Below the pieces are notes generated by a model. It did no database searches and had not been told where the DNA came from. It saw only the letters and a list, made by a program, of their open reading frames with translations. Positions 53,974 to 63,661 of a DNA stretch of 64,000 nt are shown piece after piece. Source of the DNA: Cognatiluteimonas profundi (GTDB lineage: Bacteria; Pseudomonadota; Gammaproteobacteria; Xanthomonadales; Xanthomonadaceae); the NCBI RefSeq assembly GCF_009792795.1, contig NZ_VKHQ01000002.1, forward strand, positions 1 through 64,000, in the 5' to 3' direction. Both the position numbers and the translations under genes were made by a program. Numbering within the stretch: position 1 is the first letter of the stretch; each line of letters begins with the position of its first letter.

Positions 53974-54134
53974 GAGGAGCTTCCACTCGGCAGGTTGAAG
54001 TGAACACTACTGTCTTGTTATGTATAGCGGATGTGCCAGTAGTCACCCTGCACTTCGCGGGCTGCATTTCGCGGGAGATCGACGGCGGCCGCGCTAATTT
54101 CCCGCTCGATCCCCTGAGACCCGGAGGACGCGAC

Positions 54135-54314
54135 ATGCCGCGTGGAGACAAGTCCAGCTACACCGACAAGCAGAAGCGCCAGGCCGAGCACATCGAGGCC
54201 AGCGAGAAGAAGGAAGGCCGGTCGGACAAGGACGCCGAGCGCATCGCCTGGGCGACCGTCAACAAGCAGGACGGCGGCGGCAGGAAATCCGGATCCGCGC
54301 GCAAGCCTCACTAG
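54135..54314 (+). CDS. small basic conserved protein
   Basis: A 59-residue hydrophilic protein, MPRGDKSSYTDKQKRQAEHI onward, ending GGGRKSGSARKPH, with ERIAWATVNKQDGG in the middle. Proteins of this kind in proteobacteria are often labelled plasmid-stabilisation protein without experimental basis. GGAGG lies 9 bases upstream. No toxin partner is nearby, so the plasmid label should not be taken literally. Confidence 0.7.
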   Translation: MPRGDKSSYTDKQKRQAEHIEASEKKEGRSDKDAERIAWATVNKQDGGGRKSGSARKPH

Positions 54315-54395
54315 TCCGCGTCGCCACTGTCGACCGGCTCTCCGCTTGCGCGCGCCCGCCACTACACTCCCACGGTCACCACCGGGGAGTTGCCC

Positions 54396-55298
54396 ATGCG
54401 CGTTGCCCTGATTCCTGCCTGCCTCCTGCTCGCCTGCATGCCATGCATGGGCGCTGCGCCGGCCAAGCCCCTGTCGACGCAGGAACTGCTCGATTCATCG
54501 AAAGCGGGCGACTGGCGAACGCTCGATCCCGCCAACACCCTGTACCTGGACCTTGCCAGCGGACGCGTCGTGATCGAACTGGCGCCCGACTTCGCGCCCG
54601 CCCACGTCGCCAACATCCGCACGCTCGCGCACGAGCACTACTGGGACGGCCTGAGCATCAACCGGTCGCAGGACAACTTCGTCGTGCAATGGGGCGATCC
54701 CGCCGAGGACGATGCCCAGCGCAAGCCGTTGGGATCCGCAAAGGCGCACCTGCCGGCGGAGTTCACCCGCAGGAGCGCCGGGATCCCGTTCGTGCGCCTG
54801 CCTGATCGCGACGGCTGGGCACCGCAGGTCGGATTCAGCGGCGGCTTCCCCGCAGCGCGCGACCCGCGCACCGGCCAGGCATGGCTGGCGCATTGCTACG
54901 GCACGGTGGGCGCCGGTCGCGACATGGCCGCCGACTCCAGCAATGGCACCGAACTCTACGTCGTCGACGGCCAGTCGCCACGGCAACTGGATCGCAACAT
55001 CACCGTCGTCGGCCGCGTCGTGCAGGGCATGGAATGGCTGTCCGTGCTTCCGCGCGGCAGCGGTCCGCTGGGCATGTACGCGAAGGCGGAACAACGCGTG
55101 CCGATCAAGTCATTGACCCTCGCCTCGGACCTGCCCGAATCGCAACGAACGCCGCTGCAGGTCCTGCGCACCGACACGCCGCTGTTCACCGCGTTCGTCG
55201 AGTCGCGTCGCAACCGCCGGGATGACTGGTACAAGCTGCCGGCCGGCCACATCGACCTGTGCAACGTGCCGCTGCCCGCGCGCAACCCGCCGAAATAG
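54396..55298 (+). CDS. cyclophilin-type peptidyl-prolyl isomerase, exported
   Basis: A 300-residue protein with a signal peptide ([19 protein letters not shown]; a lipobox-like LLAC is present) and a cyclophilin domain ([48 protein letters not shown]). The domain carries insertions compared with E. coli PpiA, and several active-site residues are altered. The start is the ATG at 54396, with GGGGAG 6 bases upstream, not the TTG at 54390. A strong terminator follows. Confidence 0.85.
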   Translation: MRVALIPACLLLACMPCMGAAPAKPLSTQELLDSSKAGDWRTLDPANTLYLDLASGRVVIELAPDFAPAHVANIRTLAHEHYWDGLSINRSQDNFVVQWGDPAEDDAQRKPLGSAKAHLPAEFTRRSAGIPFVRLPDRDGWAPQVGFSGGFPAARDPRTGQAWLAHCYGTVGAGRDMAADSSNGTELYVVDGQSPRQLDRNITVVGRVVQGMEWLSVLPRGSGPLGMYAKAEQRVPIKSLTLASDLPESQRTPLQVLRTDTPLFTAFVESRRNRRDDWYKLPAGHIDLCNVPLPARNPPK

Positions 55299-55308
55299 CC
55301 GCGCCCCA

Positions 55309-55342
55309 CGCAAAACGCCCGCTGTCAGGCGGGCGTTTTGCG
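55309..55342. terminator. bidirectional terminator between cyclophilin and TonB receptor
   Basis: Perfect 14-base stem (CGCAAAACGCCCGC / GCGGGCGTTTTGCG) with a 6-base loop. Both convergent genes end within 25 bases of it. Confidence 0.9.
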
Positions 55343-55361
55343 TCCATCGATGAAGCGCGCG

Positions 55362-57836
55362 CTAGAAATCCTGCGAGAAGCGGATACCGAACGTGCGTGG
55401 CTGCGTCGTCACGATATAGGGCTCGTTGCCACAGACGGCTGTTGCGCACTCGGCGAATCGCGCCAGCTCCGTGCGTTTGTCGAAGGCATTCTTCAGGAAG
55501 AAGTCCAGCGCCCAGTTGCCCTTCTTGAATCCCGCCGACAGGTCGGCCAGCGTGTAGGCCGGCAGGTTGCCGAGCAGGTTGTTCTCAGCCGTGCGCAGGT
55601 CCGTGCGGCGATCGCCCTGGTGGATCACGGCGGCCTGGCCATAGGCTTCGCCACCGAACAGGTCGAAGCTGTAGCGGGCGGTGACGTTGCCCTTGAAGCG
55701 CGCCGTCACTGGCAGTCGTGCACCGGCGGGCGCTTCCGGACCGGACACCACGTCGCCATTCGGGTCGAGCGTTCCGGCCGGGCAGACGGTTTCAGGATCT
55801 CCGTTGGGCCTGAGCCAACCGCAATAGTTCTCGGTCAACTTGGAGTCGTAGAACGCAGCGGCGCTTGTGATGGCAAGGTTCGTCGTGGCCCTCCATCGGA
55901 TATCGGTTTCAAGACCACGGATCCGCGCCTGGCCGGCGTTGTGGATTTCCGTCAGCCCGTTCTGGCCGAGGAACGAGAACTGGAAATCCTTCCAGTCCTC
56001 CTGGAACACGGCGCCGTTCCACGAAAACTGGTTGTCCGCCCAACTCGTTTTCCAGCCCAGCTCATAGTTGGTCAGGAAGTCGGCCTTGTATGGCGGCAAT
56101 GTTCCGCGCCGGTTGATTCCACCGGGGCGATAGCCCTGGGACCACGTCCCGTACACCATCCTGTTGTCGTCGATGCGCCAGGTGAGGTTGGCACGCCCCA
56201 GGGAGCCGGTCTCGTGCGTCGACTTGTCCAGGTTCACGCAGGGCGCGCCGTGGAACTGCTCGGTGGAGAAACAAGCTGCTTCACCCGTCGAGCTGCTGTA
56301 TCCGGGCCCGAATCCGAAGAATCCTTCCAGTGAATTCTCCGACTTGAAGAACCGCATGCCGCCGGTCGCGGTCAACCGCGGCGTCAGGTCGAACGAGACT
56401 TCGCCGAACGCGGCTTCATCGCGATCCTGTCGTTGTTGCGCCGTCAGCCAGATGGTGTCCGGGAATCCGGTGACTTCAAGCGACGACGCAAGGTTGTCGA
56501 CAAGATAACGCTGGTAGATGTCGTGGCCCTGCCGTTGCCAGAACAGGCCTGCGACCATCCGCAGGCGATTGTCCTGTGGCGACGTCAGTCGCAGTTCGTG
56601 GCTGGTCATCGTGTAGCCGTCCTTCGCATTGATGTGCTGGGACGGATTGATGAATGCACCGCTGTCGTCGACGAAGTAAGCGCCATAGCCAAGGCCGGGC
56701 TGGTCGTACCAATAGCCGTAATCGCTGTAGTCGGCCTGCGAATCGACCTGGCGACCCAGGTGCGAGTAGGCGTAGACGAGGTCGAAATTGCCGACCTTGC
56801 CCTCGACCGTCAGCGCCGCCTGCGTCCAGTGGTCGTTGGAATGCTCGGGGTAGAAGTGGGTCACCGCCAGGTCGCCCACCGACGGGTCGTAACCGCTGCT
56901 GCCATTGGCGTCCTGTCGCTGGCCCATGACCTGCGGGGTCACCGACCAGTTGTCGTTGAGGTCGATCTTCAACGCCGCGCGGGCGCCGACGGTGTTGGCC
57001 CAGTTGTAGTTGTCCTTCGCCCGGCCGGCGTTGTCGATGGTGATCCCCGACGTCGGGAATGTCCGCGTGCCGAAGACGTTGTCGACATAGCCGGCATCGT
57101 GCTTCTGCCAGCCGACCAGCCGGATCGCCGCGCTCGGCGACAACGGCGCGTTGACGAAACCCTCGAGCACATGGCCCGTGCCGCCGCCTTCGATCGTGTT
57201 CGCCTCGACCGCATAGCCGGAGGAAAACGCGCTCTTGTCGGGCTTGTTGGTGATGATGCGGACGGTGCCGGCCTGGGAACTGGCACCGTACAGCGTGCCC
57301 TGCGGGCCGGCGAGCGCCTCGATGCGCTGCACGTCGTAGATATGGACGTCCAGCGAGCCTTCGATCGTGGTGATCGGCTGTTCGTCCAGGTACATGCCCA
57401 CGCTCGGCTGCGAGCCCGAATGGTTGCCATCACCGCCGCTGGCGACGCCGCGCATGTACACCTGGGCGAAGCCCGGCCCGGAGAACACACCACCACCGAC
57501 GGTGCCGTAGGACAGGCTGGGCAGCAGCTTGGCGTAATCGGCGAAGCTCAACACGTCCTGCTGCTTGAGCTTCTCCTCCCCCAGCACCTGCACGCTGATC
57601 GGCACCTTCTGCAGGTTCTCCACGCGCTTCTGCGAGGTCACCGTGATCGTGTCCAGCGTCCGCGTGTCCTTCACCGCCTGGTCGGGCGGCGTTGGCGTGG
57701 CGGCCGCATCCGGTTCGGCGGGCGCGGTCTGCGCCCAGGCCATCGTGCAGCAGGCGAGGTAGATCGCCGCGGTCAGCGGCAGCCTGTTCAAGCGCGATTT
57801 GCGCCGGTTTTGTATTGCCCATGCTCTCGGTTGCAT
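55362..57836 (-). CDS. TonB-dependent outer-membrane receptor
   Basis: An 824-residue receptor. The signal peptide ends near TMAWAQ; a Pro/Ala-rich linker, a TonB-box-like DTITVTSQ, and the plug domain follow (VPISVQVLGEEKL; YMRGVAS; GPQGTLYGASSQAGTVRIIT), then the beta-barrel ending in GIRFSQDF with the terminal Phe. There is no N-terminal signalling domain. It begins 28 bases after the TPR-sulfotransferase stop, with GGGGAG before the ATG, so the two are one operon. Substrate unknown; the plug resembles the broad xanthomonad/sphingomonad receptor group, not classical siderophore receptors. Confidence 0.92.
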   Translation of the reverse strand: MQPRAWAIQNRRKSRLNRLPLTAAIYLACCTMAWAQTAPAEPDAAATPTPPDQAVKDTRTLDTITVTSQKRVENLQKVPISVQVLGEEKLKQQDVLSFADYAKLLPSLSYGTVGGGVFSGPGFAQVYMRGVASGGDGNHSGSQPSVGMYLDEQPITTIEGSLDVHIYDVQRIEALAGPQGTLYGASSQAGTVRIITNKPDKSAFSSGYAVEANTIEGGGTGHVLEGFVNAPLSPSAAIRLVGWQKHDAGYVDNVFGTRTFPTSGITIDNAGRAKDNYNWANTVGARAALKIDLNDNWSVTPQVMGQRQDANGSSGYDPSVGDLAVTHFYPEHSNDHWTQAALTVEGKVGNFDLVYAYSHLGRQVDSQADYSDYGYWYDQPGLGYGAYFVDDSGAFINPSQHINAKDGYTMTSHELRLTSPQDNRLRMVAGLFWQRQGHDIYQRYLVDNLASSLEVTGFPDTIWLTAQQRQDRDEAAFGEVSFDLTPRLTATGGMRFFKSENSLEGFFGFGPGYSSSTGEAACFSTEQFHGAPCVNLDKSTHETGSLGRANLTWRIDDNRMVYGTWSQGYRPGGINRRGTLPPYKADFLTNYELGWKTSWADNQFSWNGAVFQEDWKDFQFSFLGQNGLTEIHNAGQARIRGLETDIRWRATTNLAITSAAAFYDSKLTENYCGWLRPNGDPETVCPAGTLDPNGDVVSGPEAPAGARLPVTARFKGNVTARYSFDLFGGEAYGQAAVIHQGDRRTDLRTAENNLLGNLPAYTLADLSAGFKKGNWALDFFLKNAFDKRTELARFAECATAVCGNEPYIVTTQPRTFGIRFSQDF

Positions 57837-57864
57837 TGCATCTCCCCCATCGGTGATCAAGCGT

Positions 57865-59898
57865 TCAAGGCCTGGTTGAACAGGCCGGTGTCTGGAGTGT
57901 TTCCGGATATGCGTCGAGCACAGGCCCCAGCGCCTGTTTCAACGGGCCCAGCCAAGGTTCGTAATGCCGCCAGTGATCGATGCCTTCACGGAAGATCGGC
58001 CTGCGCACCTGCTCGGAGCTGGCGGTGCGCACGGGACGCTCGTTCTCGAAGAAGCGCAGGCACTGCTCCTCGAAGGGAAGTCCGCAGTAATCGAGCAGTC
58101 GCCGCACCTGGGTGCCGGTGTCGGTGACCATCTGTTCGTAGCGGACGCGATGGATGCGACCGGGTTGGACCTCGTCGAAATGCGTCATCAGCGCGACGTA
58201 GTCCTGGTAATAGCGGCCAAGGTCGACGAGGTCGTAGGTGAAGGTCTGCCCCAGCGCGAAGTACTGCTTGAAGGCCGAAAAGCAGCATGCCATCGGATGT
58301 CGCCGCGCATCGATGATCCTTGCGTTCGGCAGGATCAGGCGGATGAGACCGACATGCGCGAAGTTGTTCGGCATCTTGTCGATGAAGAACGGTGCGGATG
58401 TCTTGCGGTGGATGCGCGTGCGCTCCAGGTAGCGCTCGCCCAGTTCGCGCAACTGCTCCGCATCGAGCATGGCGACGGCGTCGTGGTAGGTCCTGGCGTC
58501 CGCACCGGACTGGCGACGCAGCGCTCGCGTCATCGTCATCAGTTCGGGCAACTCCATCGTGCCTTCCACCTGGCTGTGGCTGGACAGGATCTGCTCGATC
58601 AGCGTGGACCCGGCACGCGGCAAGCCGACGATGAAGATCGGATCCGGCGCGGATGCGCCCGCACCGGCTCGCTGCGCGTAGAAGTCGGCCGTGTACAGCT
58701 CTTTCGCCCGCTGCGTGCGGACACTGGTGTCGTCGGCGCTGTAGGGACTCGTCATGCGCCGCAGGCTGTTGCCACGCTGGTAATGCACGAAGGATTCCTC
58801 GAACTCCTCAGCGTCCTCGAGCGCCTTGGCCAAGGCGAATGCAAAGTGCTGGCGGTGTTCGTCGCCGAGGTCGGCGCGCTCGAGTTGCGCGCGCATCGCT
58901 CGCACATCGTCCGCACTGAAACGGAAGGTCTTCAGGTTGGCCAGGCTCCACCAGGCGTCGCCGAAGCCCGGCTCGAGCGCGCTGCTGCGTCGATACGCCG
59001 CGATCGCCTGCTCCTGCCTTCCTGCTGTCTTCAAGGCGTGGCCGTAGCTCAGCCAGATCCTTGCGTGGTCCGGGTATTGCGCCAGCAGTGCGTCGTAGAT
59101 GTCGATGGCCGGCAGGTAGTCGCCGGTCCGGCACAGGATCACCGCCTTGAGGTTCCTGTAGGCGGGATTGCGCGGATCCTTGCGCAGCAGGCACTCCACT
59201 TCGGCCAGGGCCTCGGCGGCACGATTGGCGCGATTGAGGACGAGTGCATGGTGATGCCGCGCAGCGTCGAAATCCGGCGCCAGCGCAATGCAGCGCGCCA
59301 GCAACGCCTCGGCATCGTCGTCGCGTCCCAGGCGCGCCGCCAGCTCGGCCAGCATCCGGATCGCGGCGACGTCGGTCGGCGACTTCTTCAGGTGCGCGCG
59401 CAGCAGGAGTTCGGCGTCGGGTATGCGGTCCTCGCACAAGGCCGTTGCGGCGGCGAGCAGGTCGGGGTCACGGGTCGAATAACGGACATGGCTCGAATAC
59501 GCGGCCGAGGCGGCTGTCGCATCGCCAGCCAGCGCCAACTGGTCGGCCAGCATCAACCACGCGCCGGGGAGGTCCGGCTTGAGGCTGACCGCGCGCCTGA
59601 GCGCCGCCGTGGCGGCATCGCTGCGGCCCAGGGCTGACAACGCCCGTCCCAGCTCCCACTGCGCCATCGCCCACTGCGGCTGCGCTGCCGCGACCGGCGC
59701 GAGGACAGCGACCGCCTGCTCCGGAGCCCCGCGCGCGGTATGCGATGCGCCCAGCACCAGCAATGCCATTGGATGCTCGCCGACCACGGCGATGATTTCG
59801 CGTGCCTGTTCGGCGGCGAGTTCGGGCTCACTGGCGAGCAGCCGCGTGGCGTGCGCGAGGGCGACGTCGAGCGATGCCACCTGCCCGGCTTCGCTCAT
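57865..59898 (-). CDS. TPR-repeat sulfotransferase
   Basis: A 677-residue protein: about 10 TPR-like repeats (residues 10-390), then a sulfotransferase domain with the PAPS-binding loop IFIVGLPRAGSTLIEQIL (about residue 450) and the 3'-phosphate region DARRHPMACCFSAFKQ. It has no signal peptide, so it acts in the cytoplasm. Related proteins are common in marine and xanthomonad genomes, often next to a TonB receptor as here, but their acceptor is not known. The start at 59898 (MSEAGQVASLD) excludes 43 residues of intergenic frame. Confidence 0.87.
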   Translation of the reverse strand: MSEAGQVASLDVALAHATRLLASEPELAAEQAREIIAVVGEHPMALLVLGASHTARGAPEQAVAVLAPVAAAQPQWAMAQWELGRALSALGRSDAATAALRRAVSLKPDLPGAWLMLADQLALAGDATAASAAYSSHVRYSTRDPDLLAAATALCEDRIPDAELLLRAHLKKSPTDVAAIRMLAELAARLGRDDDAEALLARCIALAPDFDAARHHHALVLNRANRAAEALAEVECLLRKDPRNPAYRNLKAVILCRTGDYLPAIDIYDALLAQYPDHARIWLSYGHALKTAGRQEQAIAAYRRSSALEPGFGDAWWSLANLKTFRFSADDVRAMRAQLERADLGDEHRQHFAFALAKALEDAEEFEESFVHYQRGNSLRRMTSPYSADDTSVRTQRAKELYTADFYAQRAGAGASAPDPIFIVGLPRAGSTLIEQILSSHSQVEGTMELPELMTMTRALRRQSGADARTYHDAVAMLDAEQLRELGERYLERTRIHRKTSAPFFIDKMPNNFAHVGLIRLILPNARIIDARRHPMACCFSAFKQYFALGQTFTYDLVDLGRYYQDYVALMTHFDEVQPGRIHRVRYEQMVTDTGTQVRRLLDYCGLPFEEQCLRFFENERPVRTASSEQVRRPIFREGIDHWRHYEPWLGPLKQALGPVLDAYPETLQTPACSTRP

Positions 59899-60160
59899 GC
59901 GACGGCAAGCCAGGCTGGCGTGGGGCACACGTCGGCCACGACAGGTTCGTGGACCCGGCCGGATCGGTGGAACGGGCAGGACGACATGCGATTCCCCGGT
60001 TCTGCTGCGACGCCACGGCGCCCCCACCCTCGCGCCGGTTCACGCAATCTACGCCGCGGGGATTTGCCGCGTCCAGTGGGGCGGCAGGCACTTCGCCGTC
60101 ACGTCGACTTAGCCCGGCCCTGCCTAGGCTCCCGGCTTCTCCCCAGCCCAGAGAGTTGCG

Positions 60161-60454
60161 ATGCCGACCCTGAGAATGCGCGTGACCGGCGGTGAAGGCG
60201 ACGTCCGCGCCATGATGAACCTGCTGCAAAGCCTGGATGGAATCGAGCACGTCGAGGAAGTCGGCGACCTGATGCCGCACATGGACGATGCCGATTCGAG
60301 TTCGGCCGGCCTGAGCGACATCGCGGGCCCTGACGTCCATGAGATCGAGATCGACGCCCCGAACGACTCCACCGCCCGCCGGGTGCGCGAGGCGGCCGAG
60401 GCGCTGGCCTTCGACCTGGATGCCCTGGTGGAGTTCGAGGAAGAAGAAGACTAG
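60161..60454 (+). CDS. small acidic hypothetical protein
   Basis: A 97-residue protein beginning MPTLRMRVTGGEGDVRAMMN, with an alternating beta-alpha pattern that suggests a ferredoxin-like fold, and an acidic tail (LVEFEEEED). No signal or catalytic motif. The upstream 262 bases, shared with the divergent sulfotransferase gene, must hold promoters. Function unknown. Confidence 0.65.
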   Translation: MPTLRMRVTGGEGDVRAMMNLLQSLDGIEHVEEVGDLMPHMDDADSSSAGLSDIAGPDVHEIEIDAPNDSTARRVREAAEALAFDLDALVEFEEEED

Positions 60455-60668
60455 GCATCCGCGGCCTGCGACTGCGCGCGCATGGCGTGCGCGGTCGACA
60501 GACAGGTATTCCTGAATGGCGCAGCTGAGGACGCTCACCGCCGCCCTGCGCGACGCCGCCGGGAGCACGCGCCTCATTCGCTGGGCGGGTCGGCGTTTGC
60601 GTGGCGCGGCGCCCATTTTCGCGCACCGCATTGCCGGATACTGCCACCACACCCTCCAGGGAACCCCG

Positions 60669-63593
60669 ATGCCACGCAAAGGTTCCGTCATAGAACGCGC
60701 CACGCTGGCCGATCGACTGCTGCACGCGATCACGCCCGAGCAGGTCGCCGACGTCATGCTGGAGAGCGATCCGGCGCTGGCCGCGCCCGGCACGTGCGTG
60801 CTGTGGTCGGACAACTGGCCGCATGCCATTACGTCGTATCCCTCACCCTGCCTGGAGCCCTGCGTGCTGGCTGCCGCCCATGCGGCATTGCAGGAATGGC
60901 GCGAGCGGGCGACCCAGTCGGCAACCACGCAGGTCCTTTGCGACAAGGACGGCGCGACGGCCGTGCTCCATCTTCCAGCCGCAAACGATGCGTTGCCGGC
61001 GTCAGGCCTGCAGGCCGCCGGTGCGCGCATGGCTGAAGTGCTGGCGATCCAGCGCCTGCACGGAACCGTTGCGCAGCTGGCCCAGGCCGAGCATCTGCAG
61101 CGGGCGTTGTTCGCGATCGCCGACATGGCCGGCTCCAATTTGGACATGCCCGACATGCTGCGCGGGCTGCACCGTATCGTCGGCGAGCTGATGTACGCGG
61201 AGAACTTCTACATCGCGCTGTACAACGAGGCCGACGGCAACATCCGCTTCCTGTACTTCGTCGACAGCGTCGACGCCGCCGGCCCCACGGCCGGCGAGGA
61301 ATTCCCGCTGGACCGCATCAGGCACGGCCCGACCTGGTGGACGATCCATGAGCGCAAGCCGTGGATGGGCACCACCGAGCAACTGCAGGCGCAGATCCCC
61401 GGCCCGCTCAACATCCATGGCGCCGACAGCCACGACTGGCTCGGCGTGCCGATGCTGCGCGACGGACAGGTGCGCGGGGTCATGGTGGTGCAGAGCTACC
61501 TGCCCGACGTGACATTCAGCAGCACCGACATGGCGCTGCTGGGATTTGTCGGCGAGCACATCCTGACCGCGCTGGAACGCAAGCAGGGCCAGGCGGAACT
61601 CGAGCGCCGGGTGGAGGAGCGCACCGCACAGCTGGCCGAAACCAACGAGGAGCTGCGCCAGGAAGTCGCCGAACGCCAGCGTGGCGAACGCCTGCAGTCG
61701 GCGCTGTACCAGATCGCGGCGCTTGCCAGCGTCGACGAGAGCAGCGAACGCTTCTTCCGGCACGTGCATGCCGTCGTGTCGGACCTGATCAACGCGGACA
61801 ATTTCTACATCGCGCTGCTGTCAGGGGACGGCTCGACGCTCGAATTCCCTTATCGCGTGGATCGCAACGCGCCGCACAGCGCCGCACGCCCGCTCGGGCG
61901 CGGCCTGACGGAATACACCTTGCGCAGCGGGCGTGCGCAGCTGGTCGACGGCCGCGAGGCGGCGCGCAGCCTGATCGAGGCGGGCGAAATCGACGAGGGC
62001 TATATCGACTCGCCGACCGCATGCTGGCTGGGCGTGCCGCTGATCGGCACCGAGTCGTGCATCGGCGTGGTCGCCGTGCAGAGTTACACGCCCGACGTGC
62101 GCTACGACCAGCGCGATGCCGAGCTGCTGACGTTCGTCTCCTACCAGCTGGCCAGCAGCATCCAGCGCCGGCGTGCCGCCGATGCCCTGCTGACCTCGCA
62201 CATCCGCCTTGAGGAGCGCGTCGAGGAACGCACGCTCGAACTGCGCGAACAGATCGCCGTCCGTGAGCAGATCGAGGCGCAACTCCAGCACCAGGTCATG
62301 CACGACCCGCTGACCGGACTTCCCAACCGGCTGTACCTGCGCGACCGCGTGGAGCGTGCGATCGCCGGCGTACGCCGCAACGAGGAGCGGCGCTTCGCCC
62401 TGCTCTACCTGGACGTGGACCGGTTCAAGATCATCAACGACAGCCTGGGCCACCTGGCTGGCGACCAGGTGCTGCAGGAAGTCGCGCGCCGCCTGGGCGA
62501 ATGCGTCCGCGAACCGGACGTGGTCGCGCGGCTGTCGGGCGACGAATTCGCGTTGCTGCTCGAGGACGCCCCCGTTCCGCAGACGGCGAGCAAGGTCGCA
62601 CAGCGCGTGCTCGAGGCGCTGAAGCGGCCGCTGCTGGTCAATGCACATGAATTGCATACGTCGGCCAGCATCGGCATCGCGATCGGCGACCGGCGCTACC
62701 AGACGACGGACGAACTGCTGCGCGACGCCGACATCGCGCTGTACCGGGCGAAGAGCGCCGGCCGCCAACGATTCGTGATGTTCGACGATTCGCTGCAACG
62801 CAATGCCATGGACGTCCTCGGGCTTGAGCAGGAGTTGCGCGAGGCATTGGCGGCGGGACAATTCGAGCCGTATTTCCAGCCATTGGTGCGGCTTGCCGAT
62901 TCGATGGCCGTCGGCTACGAGGCACTGGTGCGCTGGCACCATCCGCAGCGTGGCGTGCTGTTGCCGGGCGAATTCCTGCGCGTGGCCGAGGACAGCGGAC
63001 AGATCGAGGCGATCGACTGGCAGATGTACAACATGGCCTGCACGGCGGGCGCGGCACTGGTTCGCGACGGCGGCTTCATCACCATCAACGTCTCGCCGCG
63101 TCATTTCCAGAACGAGGACCTCGACGAACGCCTGCTGGCGGTCACGTCGGAAACCGGCTTCGACCCCGCCAAGCTGCGCATCGAAGTCACCGAAGGCACC
63201 TTGCTCGGCGACCCGGCCGCCGTGGCCAAGGTCCTGCAGCGATTGCGCGTCGCCTGCATCGAGGCCGCGCTGGACGACTTCGGCACCGGCTACTCCTCGC
63301 TGGGTTACGTGCACCGGTTCCCGCTGAAGATGATCAAGATCGACCAGTCCTTCGTCGCCCCGCTGGGACAGGAGGACTCGCCTCGGAGCCTGGCGGTGAT
63401 CGGCGCGATCCTGGCGCTGGCGCGTTCGCTGGGACTGGAAGTCGTCGCCGAGGGCATCGAGACCGAACAGCAGCTGCGGATCCTGCGCGACATGGGTTGC
63501 GTCTTCGGGCAGGGGTATTTCTTCGGACGTCCGCAGCCGGCCGGACACTGGCTCGCCCTGCGCGAGGCGCGCACCGCCGAAATCGTGGCCTAG
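60669..63593 (+). CDS. GAF-GAF-GGDEF-EAL cyclic-di-GMP signalling protein
   Basis: A 974-residue cytoplasmic protein. Two GAF sensor domains (about 155-310 and 345-505) are each followed by a coiled coil (ERRVEERTAQLAETNEELRQ; EERVEERTLELREQIA). The GGDEF domain (about 545-705) has SGDEF in place of GGDEF and an RxxD inhibitory site (REPD) five residues before it. The EAL domain (about 725-965) has YEALVRW, INVSPRHF, EVTEGT, DDFGTGYSSL, KIDQSF, AEGIET and GQGYFF, so the phosphodiesterase looks intact. The ATG at 60669 (AGGGA upstream) is preferred over one 153 bases earlier. Net effect on c-di-GMP is uncertain because both domains may be active. Confidence 0.93.
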   Translation: MPRKGSVIERATLADRLLHAITPEQVADVMLESDPALAAPGTCVLWSDNWPHAITSYPSPCLEPCVLAAAHAALQEWRERATQSATTQVLCDKDGATAVLHLPAANDALPASGLQAAGARMAEVLAIQRLHGTVAQLAQAEHLQRALFAIADMAGSNLDMPDMLRGLHRIVGELMYAENFYIALYNEADGNIRFLYFVDSVDAAGPTAGEEFPLDRIRHGPTWWTIHERKPWMGTTEQLQAQIPGPLNIHGADSHDWLGVPMLRDGQVRGVMVVQSYLPDVTFSSTDMALLGFVGEHILTALERKQGQAELERRVEERTAQLAETNEELRQEVAERQRGERLQSALYQIAALASVDESSERFFRHVHAVVSDLINADNFYIALLSGDGSTLEFPYRVDRNAPHSAARPLGRGLTEYTLRSGRAQLVDGREAARSLIEAGEIDEGYIDSPTACWLGVPLIGTESCIGVVAVQSYTPDVRYDQRDAELLTFVSYQLASSIQRRRAADALLTSHIRLEERVEERTLELREQIAVREQIEAQLQHQVMHDPLTGLPNRLYLRDRVERAIAGVRRNEERRFALLYLDVDRFKIINDSLGHLAGDQVLQEVARRLGECVREPDVVARLSGDEFALLLEDAPVPQTASKVAQRVLEALKRPLLVNAHELHTSASIGIAIGDRRYQTTDELLRDADIALYRAKSAGRQRFVMFDDSLQRNAMDVLGLEQELREALAAGQFEPYFQPLVRLADSMAVGYEALVRWHHPQRGVLLPGEFLRVAEDSGQIEAIDWQMYNMACTAGAALVRDGGFITINVSPRHFQNEDLDERLLAVTSETGFDPAKLRIEVTEGTLLGDPAAVAKVLQRLRVACIEAALDDFGTGYSSLGYVHRFPLKMIKIDQSFVAPLGQEDSPRSLAVIGAILALARSLGLEVVAEGIETEQQLRILRDMGCVFGQGYFFGRPQPAGHWLALREARTAEIVA

Positions 63594-63661
63594 GCCCGCG
63601 CCTGTCGATTGCCTCCCCGCTGGCGGGGGATATGCTTGGGGTTTACGCCACCGAGACCGCC

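Noticed and set aside
54135-54314. Small gene often labelled plasmid stabilisation protein, as a sign of a plasmid or toxin-antitoxin module
   Set aside because: No partner gene, no replication or mobility genes, and chromosomal housekeeping genes on both sides.
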